Shown here one piece after another: positions 1 to 4,725 of a stretch of 7,655 bases of DNA. Position numbers and translations under genes: made by a program. Source of the DNA: Segetibacter sp. (GTDB lineage: Bacteria; Bacteroidota; Bacteroidia; Chitinophagales; Chitinophagaceae). Numbering within the stretch: the stretch's first letter is position 1; the number at the start of each line of letters is the position of its first letter. Under the pieces are notes generated by a model. The model was not told where the DNA came from. It searched no databases and worked only from the letters and a program-made list of their open reading frames with translations. The stretch is from NCBI GenBank assembly GCA_030146445.1, contig JASLBT010000215.1, positions 1-7,655 on the forward strand. Reading direction: 5' to 3'.

Positions 1-418
1 ACCAGGTGCATGCAATGAAGATGATGCAATTGATAATAACAAAGATCAACGCATTGTTGGCCGACACAATGCCTGCAGGGATCTCCCGGATAGCAGTGCG
101 GGGATTTCTTGCGTCAAAGTTCTTATCCAGCCAGCGATTAAACGCCATTGCAGCACTTCGTGCGGTCACCATGCAAAGCAGCACAAGGGCGAAACGGATG
201 GCAATCTCCGAAGCGGTGGCAGGCAGGTTATTATACTGGCTAAGAAATGAAGGTGGAAACACCTGGGTGTGCCAGCCAGGTTTCGAAGTTGTAATGCCGG
301 TAAATTCGATCAGGCCTGTTTTAACGCAAGCGAGAAAAAAGCCAATGAGCGCAAAAGGCAATGCAAAAATGGTGTGACTAAATTTAACAAGAGAAAAGTA
401 ATGCCGTATCGTTGACAT
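1..418 (-). CDS. UbiA-like polyprenyltransferase (MqnP/UbiA family), C-terminus cut by window edge
   Basis: Integral membrane enzyme that attaches a polyprenyl chain to an aromatic quinone precursor. The reverse-strand frame is open from the ATG at 418 to the window edge, giving the first 139 residues. Residues 5-30 (HYFSLVKFSHTIFALPFALI) match the usual N-terminus and first helix. Residues 88-114 hold the family's first Asp-rich motif as N94-x3-D98-x3-D102 followed by NPRTA and, at 111-116, REIPAG; this site binds the Mg-diphosphate of the prenyl donor. Hydrophobic helices lie near 12-32, 74-95 and 122-139. The wording of the motif region resembles the UbiA-like subgroup used for menaquinone in bacteria without ubiquinone (MqnP), but subgroup is inference. 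The frame stays open upstream of 418 to a GTG near the methylase stop, yet homologous sequence begins at this ATG. The loop after helix 1 looks long. The second Asp motif lies outside the window. Confidence 0.88.
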   Translation of the reverse strand, partial: MSTIRHYFSLVKFSHTIFALPFALIGFFLACVKTGLIEFTGITTSKPGWHTQVFPPSFLSQYNNLPATASEIAIRFALVLLCMVTARSAAMAFNRWLDKNFDARNPRTAIREIPAGIVSANNALIFVIINCIIFIACTW

Positions 419-515
419 GAAAAGTTGATTAGAATACAATGGTGCAGTTTGCGACGCCCCTTCCGAATACGCAACAAGCGGGCAACGATCTCGAATAGCA
501 GACTGATGCCGGGTA

Positions 516-539
516 CAAAAATAAACGATCACAGTCAAA
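516..539 (-). promoter_or_regulatory. Candidate Bacteroidota promoter for the UbiA-like gene
   Basis: On the minus strand, TATTTTTG (523 down to 516) fits the -7 consensus TAnnTTTG exactly and lies about 100 bp upstream of the ATG at 418. A TTTG occurs at 539-536, but only 12 bp separates it from the -7 element, shorter than the usual spacing of about 17-23 bp, so the -33 element is doubtful. If used, the prenyltransferase gene has its own promoter and a leader of about 90 nt rather than depending only on read-through from the methylase gene. The 419-544 gap otherwise holds nothing I can name. Confidence 0.3.
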
Positions 540-544
540 CGGGG

Positions 545-1078
545 TTATTTAGCTGGCAGCGTTCCCCGGACCAACTCCCAGAAAACAATTCCGGCTGCAA
601 CGGATACGTTCAGAGAGTGTTTCATGCCCATCTGTGGTATTTCAATACAGCCATCGGCAAGTGCTAAAACCTCTGCGCTTACCCCTTCCACCTCATTGCC
701 AAATACAATTCCAAGGGGCGCCCCTCTGCTGCTAAACTCTTGCAATTGAATACTACCTGCCGCCTGTTCAATACCATATACAAGGTAACCCTCGGTCTTG
801 ACTGCACGAACGGCTTCAATCGCGGAAGGAAAATACATCCAATCAACGGTGTCGGTTGCACCAAGTGCTGTTTTTTGAATATCGCGGTGAGGAGGCTGAG
901 GCGTATAGCCGCAAAGGAAGATGGCTTGCAGCAGAAAAGCATCAGCCGAACGAAAAACACTGCCCACATTATGCATACTCCTGATGTTGTCCAGAATGGC
1001 AATCACCGGTGTTTTTTCTGCTTCCTTAAAAGCTTTTACCGATTTGCGGCCCAGTTCATCCATGCTTAATTTTCGCAT
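545..1078 (-). CDS. TrmH/SpoU-family RNA 2'-O-ribose methyltransferase
   Basis: A SPOUT-fold enzyme that methylates a ribose 2'-OH in tRNA or rRNA using S-adenosylmethionine. The 177-residue protein is complete and has all three SpoU motifs. Motif 1 is at residues 30-43 (DNIRSMHNVGSVFR), with N37 and the likely catalytic R43. Motif 2 is at 126-133 (FGNEVEGV), and motif 3 at 147-161 (IPQMGMKHSLNVSVA), which forms part of the knotted SAM site. The length suits the short class lacking an N-terminal RNA-binding extension. The start MRKLSMDELGRKSV at 1078 matches how Bacteroidota members of this class usually begin, so I prefer it to Met6. The exact target (for example G18 of tRNA as in TrmH) cannot be read from the sequence. 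The gene is divergent from the helicase across a long gap and points toward the prenyltransferase gene 126 bp downstream. No clear terminator follows it. Confidence 0.93.
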   Translation of the reverse strand: MRKLSMDELGRKSVKAFKEAEKTPVIAILDNIRSMHNVGSVFRSADAFLLQAIFLCGYTPQPPHRDIQKTALGATDTVDWMYFPSAIEAVRAVKTEGYLVYGIEQAAGSIQLQEFSSRGAPLGIVFGNEVEGVSAEVLALADGCIEIPQMGMKHSLNVSVAAGIVFWELVRGTLPAK

Positions 1079-1083
1079 GTGCG

Positions 1084-1090
1084 CAAGGTA
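1084..1090 (-). promoter_or_regulatory. Possible -7 element just upstream of the methylase start
   Basis: On the minus strand TACCTTG (1090 down to 1084) is one T short of the Bacteroidota -7 consensus TAnnTTTG and ends 5 nt before the ATG at 1078. If real, transcription would begin at or within a few bases of the start codon, giving a leaderless or nearly leaderless mRNA. No convincing TTTG lies at the expected distance upstream, so this is weak. Confidence 0.22.
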
Positions 1091-1112
1091 ATTACTTCCT
1101 TATTTTTCGTTT

Positions 1113-1136
1113 CCAGTAAATTGTTGCGATTACTGG
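1113..1136. repeat. Perfect 7-bp inverted repeat with 10-nt loop
   Basis: CCAGTAA (1113-1119) pairs with TTACTGG (1130-1136) around a 10-nt loop. It lies 35-58 bp upstream of the methylase ATG, on the side where its promoter would be, so it could be an operator or a leader hairpin. It has no T-run on either side and is not a terminator. A dyad of this size can occur by chance in a region this long. Confidence 0.35.
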
Positions 1137-1137
1137 G

Positions 1138-1204
1138 TCTGCCGCCTGAAAGATACACCTGCCAGCATTTCAGTTTTTTTTGGTCTCCTGGCCGTAGCGG
1201 CAGA
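1138..1204. repeat. 8-bp inverted repeat enclosing a small hairpin and T8 run
   Basis: TCTGCCGC (1138-1145) is the exact reverse complement of GCGGCAGA (1197-1204). Directly inside the left arm, CTGAAA (1146-1151) pairs with TTTCAG (1168-1173), which is followed by eight T residues (1174-1181). On the plus strand the inner hairpin plus T-run resembles a weak intrinsic terminator, but no gene reads into it in that direction. It may be chance or part of an RNA fold. Confidence 0.25.
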
Positions 1205-1732
1205 GAAATCACTGCGCAGGTTAAAACATCACTTTACACCAGACCGATCTCATCGGAGCGGCTAACAGCTTGCCGGGGTTTTTCACATGACGCGAACTGC
1301 GCATTTGACAACTGAAGTGTTGGGGACTCAACCCAGGAAAATAGCCGTCAAAAGTAGGCTCTACGCAACGAAAGCATTAACCTGGGGACATGAAGAGAGC
1401 CTTTTTACGAATGGGAAACGAAGTCGATCAGATAAACGCACATAAACCCGGATAGTTGCTCTTACATGAGGTTCTTTCGGGCGCCATCACCAGCGCGTTA
1501 ACAACGATCGTAGTCAGGTGCAACTTATTCGTAAGTCACTCACTTTCACTCCAGCACCTTCATCCGACAACGACTTCGACCAGTGACCTCAACGTGGTTT
1601 CTATCGCACCCACGATACCCTTCAACAACTCAACCTATAAATTCATCAGCTTTTCCCGAATACCTCAATGCCACATACACAATCCGTAGTCCGTAATCGG
1701 GGAATCTCTCCCTTAAATCCTAATTTTAGAAC

Positions 1733-4336
1733 GTGAAACTCGAAAAAACTCCGGGGTACCAGGTCATTAGTGAATGGCTGGCGGGAAAAGACATGAAGCC
1801 ATTTGAATTTCAGCAGGAAACCTGGCGGGCAATTCATGCGCAACAAAGCGGCCTGGTAAATGCCCCCACAGGTTTCGGGAAAACGTACTCGGTGTACCTG
1901 GGTGCACTCATCAACTTCATAAATAAAAATCCAAAAACCTACAGAACAAAGCGCAGGAACGGATTGCAGTTACTTTGGGTTACGCCCCTGCGGGCGCTTG
2001 CCAAAGACATTGGTCGGGCAATGGAAGAGGTGATTTCGGAACTGGGAATGAGCTGGCAGGTTGGTTCCCGAAACGGGGATACCGATTTAAATGAACGCGC
2101 AAAACAGAAGCGCAATATGCCCGAAGTACTCATCATTACCCCGGAGAGCCTGCACCTTTTACTGGCAACAAAAGATTACTCCGTCACCTTCAATACCCTG
2201 CAAATTATCGCAGTAGACGAATGGCACGAACTGCTTGGAAGCAAGCGAGGTGTACAGGTAGAACTGGCAATCAGCCGGATTGCCGGTCTTAAAAACAGGG
2301 CTTCCACAGACGACCTGGCTGACGCGAAAACAGCAAGCAGTGAAAATGGGATTTCTTTGAAAGCTAAACCAAGAGTGGCGAAATGGACCGGGGCTACAGG
2401 CCCGGGTATGTATCAACTGTCGGTCTGGGGCATCAGTGCTACCATTGGCAATCTTGAAGAAGCCCGTGATGTGCTATTATCCCCCCTGCAGCAGCTAAGC
2501 AAGCCGGAATTTTTGAAAGGTGCTCTTTTTCCCATCATCGTTGCCCGGCTGAAGAAGAAAATTGCTATCGAATCGGTCATCCCGGAAGAGATCGAAAAGT
2601 ATCCCTGGGCGGGGCACCTCGGCCTCAACCTCGCCGAGCGGGCCATTGAAATCATTCGCGCGAATACCACTACCCTTATGTTTATCAATACGCGCGGAAT
2701 GAGTGAAAGATGGTACCAGAAAATACTCGAGCTCGCTCCTGACCTGGCCGGAGCTATTGCACTGCACCATGGCAGCATAGAACGCGAACTTCGGACCTGG
2801 GTGGAAGAAGCCTTACATACCACTAAGTTGAAAGCAGTTGTCTGCACCGCGAGCCTCGATCTCGGTGTTGATTTCAGGCCGGTGGAGACCGTGATACAGG
2901 TGGGTTCACCCAAAGGAGTTGCCCGCTTTTTACAACGTGCTGGACGCAGTGGTCACCAACCGGGCAAGGTGAGCAAGATCTATTTTCTTCCCACACATAC
3001 GCTCGAACTTGTGGAGGCCGCTGCGCTAAAACAAGCCATGCACGAAAACCTGATAGAGACCCGTGAACCGCGGATGCTTTGCTTCGATGTGCTGATCCAA
3101 TACTTATGTACGCTGGCGATAGGTGAAGGTTTTTTACCCGAACAAATCTACCAGGAGGTGAAAAGCACATGGTGTTTTAGCCACATCAATGATGATGAAT
3201 GGTCGCAAATGCTGAACAGCATCGTCAGTGGAGGTGAAGCCCTGCAACAATATGACGAGTACAAGAAAGTGGAAATAGGCGATGATGGTATTTACCGGAT
3301 CCGCAACCGCCGGATTGCAATGCGACACCGGCTGCATATCGGAACGATCGTAAGTGATTCGATGGTGAAGGTGAAATTTATGGCCGGTGGCTATATTGGG
3401 GTTATCGAAGAGTCGTTTATTTCGCGACTTGCTGCCGGCGATGTTTTCACGCTTTCGGGGCGGGTGCTCGAATTTGTGATGATCAAAGACATGACTGCAC
3501 TCGTGCGGAAATCAAATGCAACGAAATCAAACATTCCCAGTTGGAACGGCGGGCGAATGCCGTTGTCATCGAACCTTGGCAAGATGTTGCGAAGGAAGTT
3601 TAATGAGGCACATTTTAACGCAACCGACGTAGAATTGCTCGCCTTGAAACCCCTGTTCGATCTGCAACAGGAATTGTCGCATGTACCACAGGAAAATGAA
3701 CTCCTGATTGAGCAGATCGAAACCAAAGATGGATTTCACCTTTTTGTTTACCCGTTTGAAGGCAGGCTGGTACACGAAGCCATGGCGGCGATACTTGCCT
3801 ACCGCATCAGCCAGATCACACCGATTACCTTTTCGTTTGCGATGAACGACTATGGTTTTGAATTGCTCAGCGATCAACCCATCCCGGTAGACGATACAAA
3901 TGTGTATGAACTTTTTTCTACCGACAACCTGTTTGCCGACATTCAAAGAAGTGTAAACTCGACCGAAATGGCGATGCGCAAGTTCAGAGACATTGCAGTA
4001 ATTGGAGGGCTCATTTTCCAGGGGTTCCCGGGTGAACAAAAGAAAACCCGCCACTTACAATCTTCGGCAGGACTGCTGTTTAGGGTATTCAGCGAATACG
4101 ATCCGCGGAACCTTCTGTTAAGGCAGGCTTACAACGAAGTGATGGATCAGCAAATGGAAGAGGTTCGTTTGCGCAACATGCTCGAACGTATTCAACAATC
4201 TGCGATCATCCTCACCTACCCCGACCGGCTCACCCCCTTCTGTTTCCCGATAAAAGTCGATAGCATGCGAGAAGACATGAGCTCAGAAAAACTCGAAGAC
4301 AGGGTGAGGAGAATGCAAGCGAAGCTTACTTCGTGA
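1733..4336 (+). CDS. Ligase-associated DExH-box DNA helicase (Lhr-like superfamily 2)
   Basis: An ATP-driven superfamily 2 DNA translocase/helicase of the Lhr-like 'ligase-associated' group linked to DNA repair. The 867-residue protein has, in order: a Q-motif-like FQQETW (26-31), Walker A APTGFGKT (44-51), motif Ia TPLRALA (84-90), TPES (136-139), the DExH box DEWH (162-165), motif III SAT (235-237), motif IV near LMFINTR (315-321), motif V CTASLDLGVDF (371-381) and motif VI QRAGRSGH (401-408). The remaining 450 residues match the Lhr-type winged-helix and C-terminal core, ending FPIKVDSMREDM...LEDRVRRMQAKL as usual for the group. Start is GTG 1733: a TAG lies in frame just upstream, and family-like sequence begins at once (TPGYQVISEWL); Met21 would cut it off. 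Residues about 187-226 look like an insertion. No ligase, nuclease or phosphoesterase partner gene is adjacent. The weak TAATTTTA at 1721-1728 may be the -7 box. Confidence 0.93.
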   Translation: MKLEKTPGYQVISEWLAGKDMKPFEFQQETWRAIHAQQSGLVNAPTGFGKTYSVYLGALINFINKNPKTYRTKRRNGLQLLWVTPLRALAKDIGRAMEEVISELGMSWQVGSRNGDTDLNERAKQKRNMPEVLIITPESLHLLLATKDYSVTFNTLQIIAVDEWHELLGSKRGVQVELAISRIAGLKNRASTDDLADAKTASSENGISLKAKPRVAKWTGATGPGMYQLSVWGISATIGNLEEARDVLLSPLQQLSKPEFLKGALFPIIVARLKKKIAIESVIPEEIEKYPWAGHLGLNLAERAIEIIRANTTTLMFINTRGMSERWYQKILELAPDLAGAIALHHGSIERELRTWVEEALHTTKLKAVVCTASLDLGVDFRPVETVIQVGSPKGVARFLQRAGRSGHQPGKVSKIYFLPTHTLELVEAAALKQAMHENLIETREPRMLCFDVLIQYLCTLAIGEGFLPEQIYQEVKSTWCFSHINDDEWSQMLNSIVSGGEALQQYDEYKKVEIGDDGIYRIRNRRIAMRHRLHIGTIVSDSMVKVKFMAGGYIGVIEESFISRLAAGDVFTLSGRVLEFVMIKDMTALVRKSNATKSNIPSWNGGRMPLSSNLGKMLRRKFNEAHFNATDVELLALKPLFDLQQELSHVPQENELLIEQIETKDGFHLFVYPFEGRLVHEAMAAILAYRISQITPITFSFAMNDYGFELLSDQPIPVDDTNVYELFSTDNLFADIQRSVNSTEMAMRKFRDIAVIGGLIFQGFPGEQKKTRHLQSSAGLLFRVFSEYDPRNLLLRQAYNEVMDQQMEEVRLRNMLERIQQSAIILTYPDRLTPFCFPIKVDSMREDMSSEKLEDRVRRMQAKLTS

Positions 4337-4632
4337 GAGTTATGTTGAGTGCGAAAGCGTTTTGAATTTATGAGTTATGGGTCAATCGCCTTTTGCTAAG
4401 CGCTGCACTAAACCGGGTGAATAAAGCGACCATAGCACAAGAGAGTGACGCATCACCAACTTGGGGCAGGCTACAAGGATGCCGAAAAGAATTTCTGCAG
4501 CTCGGTCCCAAAAGATAACTGCAACTAAACTGCCCTGGATACGGGTGCTCAGCCAAGAAATGTAGTACACCTCGTTCACCAAAGCGTATTTTACAATCGA
4601 CCGCTGCAGCAAACTAAGGGGTATGATTTTAC

Positions 4633-4661
4633 CTTTTGACTTTTAACTTTTGACTTTTGAC
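4633..4661 (+). repeat. Period-7 tandem repeat of CTTTTGA
   Basis: Four head-to-tail heptamers: CTTTTGA (4633-4639), CTTTTAA (4640-4646), CTTTTGA (4647-4653) and CTTTTGA (4654-4660), with the C of a fifth at 4661. A further separate CTTTTGAC lies at 4683-4690. The last tandem copy supplies the TTTG read here as the -33 promoter element, and the separate copy overlaps the -7 element. From general experience, heptamer arrays of this kind are frequent in Bacteroidota intergenic DNA; copy number could vary by slippage. Confidence 0.85.
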
Positions 4662-4688
4662 AGCCTTTCCGCTTTATAACTACTTTTG
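4656..4688 (+). promoter_or_regulatory. Bacteroidota-type housekeeping promoter for the sensor kinase
   Basis: TTTG at 4656-4659 (-33 element) and TACTTTTG at 4681-4688 (exact TAnnTTTG -7 element) are separated by 21 bp, within the normal range for the primary sigma factor of Bacteroidota. Transcription should begin near 4694, leaving a leader of about 30 nt before the ATG at 4726. No Shine-Dalgarno sequence precedes that ATG, as is usual in this phylum. Confidence 0.65.
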
Positions 4689-4725
4689 ACTGTTTGGCAG
4701 CCCGTGCCCGGGTTAAAACATCTAC

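Larger units (their letters stand above)
1079..1732. other. Long intergenic region between divergent genes; no recognisable gene
   Basis: About 650 bp separate the methylase start from the helicase start. Short open frames exist on the plus strand (1079-1315 and 1456-1689), but their translations have no domain, no hydrophobic pattern and no convincing start, so I do not call them. Visible structure is limited to small dyads (1113-1136, 1138/1204, 1244-1256), a repeated octamer ACTGCGCA at 1211-1218 and 1296-1303, a T8 run at 1174-1181, and a C-rich, G-poor stretch around 1541-1680. No tRNA, tmRNA or RNase P RNA signature was seen. The region could hold promoters for both flanking genes, a non-coding RNA, or the remains of a decayed gene. 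Confidence 0.6.
4337..4725. other. Intergenic region after the helicase; no convincing gene
   Basis: About 390 bp separate the helicase stop from the kinase start. No hairpin with a T-run follows the helicase. A minus-strand frame is open from about 4612 to 4382; starting at TTG it would give 76 residues rich in hydrophobic residues (for example SLVAVIFWDRAAEILFGIL), but it has no ATG at its start and no recognisable family. A second minus frame (4368-4556) overlaps it. The octamer GAGTTATG occurs twice, near 4338 and 4371. The last 100 bp hold the period-7 repeat and the kinase promoter, described separately. Confidence 0.55.

Noticed and set aside
6..377. Plus-strand 123-residue open frame
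   Set aside because: It lies antisense to the UbiA-like gene, whose motifs are clear on the minus strand, and its own translation has no family features.
1146..1181. Hairpin plus T8 as an intrinsic terminator
   Set aside because: On the plus strand no gene precedes it, and the stem is only six pairs, half of them A-T. I list it only as part of a repeat.
1079..1315. Plus-strand 78-residue frame next to the methylase start
   Set aside because: GTG start, low-complexity basic translation, no domain, and no promoter in the right place; the dyads inside it argue against coding.
1332..1386. CCCAGG/CCTGGG pairing with inner AGCC/GGCT as a riboswitch
   Set aside because: Six-pair stem with a 43-nt loop and no match to any riboswitch core I know; it also lies about 350 bp from the helicase start.
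1456..1689. Plus-strand 77-residue frame upstream of the helicase
   Set aside because: TTG start and a Ser/Thr/His/Pro-rich translation expected from C-rich DNA; no motif.
1684..1697. CCGTAGT CCGTAAT as a second heptamer array
   Set aside because: Only two imperfect copies, too few to separate from chance.
2413..2913. Minus-strand 166-residue frame inside the helicase
   Set aside because: It is antisense to helicase motifs III-V, which are strongly conserved on the plus strand.
3566..4054. Minus-strand 162-residue frame inside the helicase C-terminal part
   Set aside because: It is antisense to a well-matched family region and has no start signal or domain.
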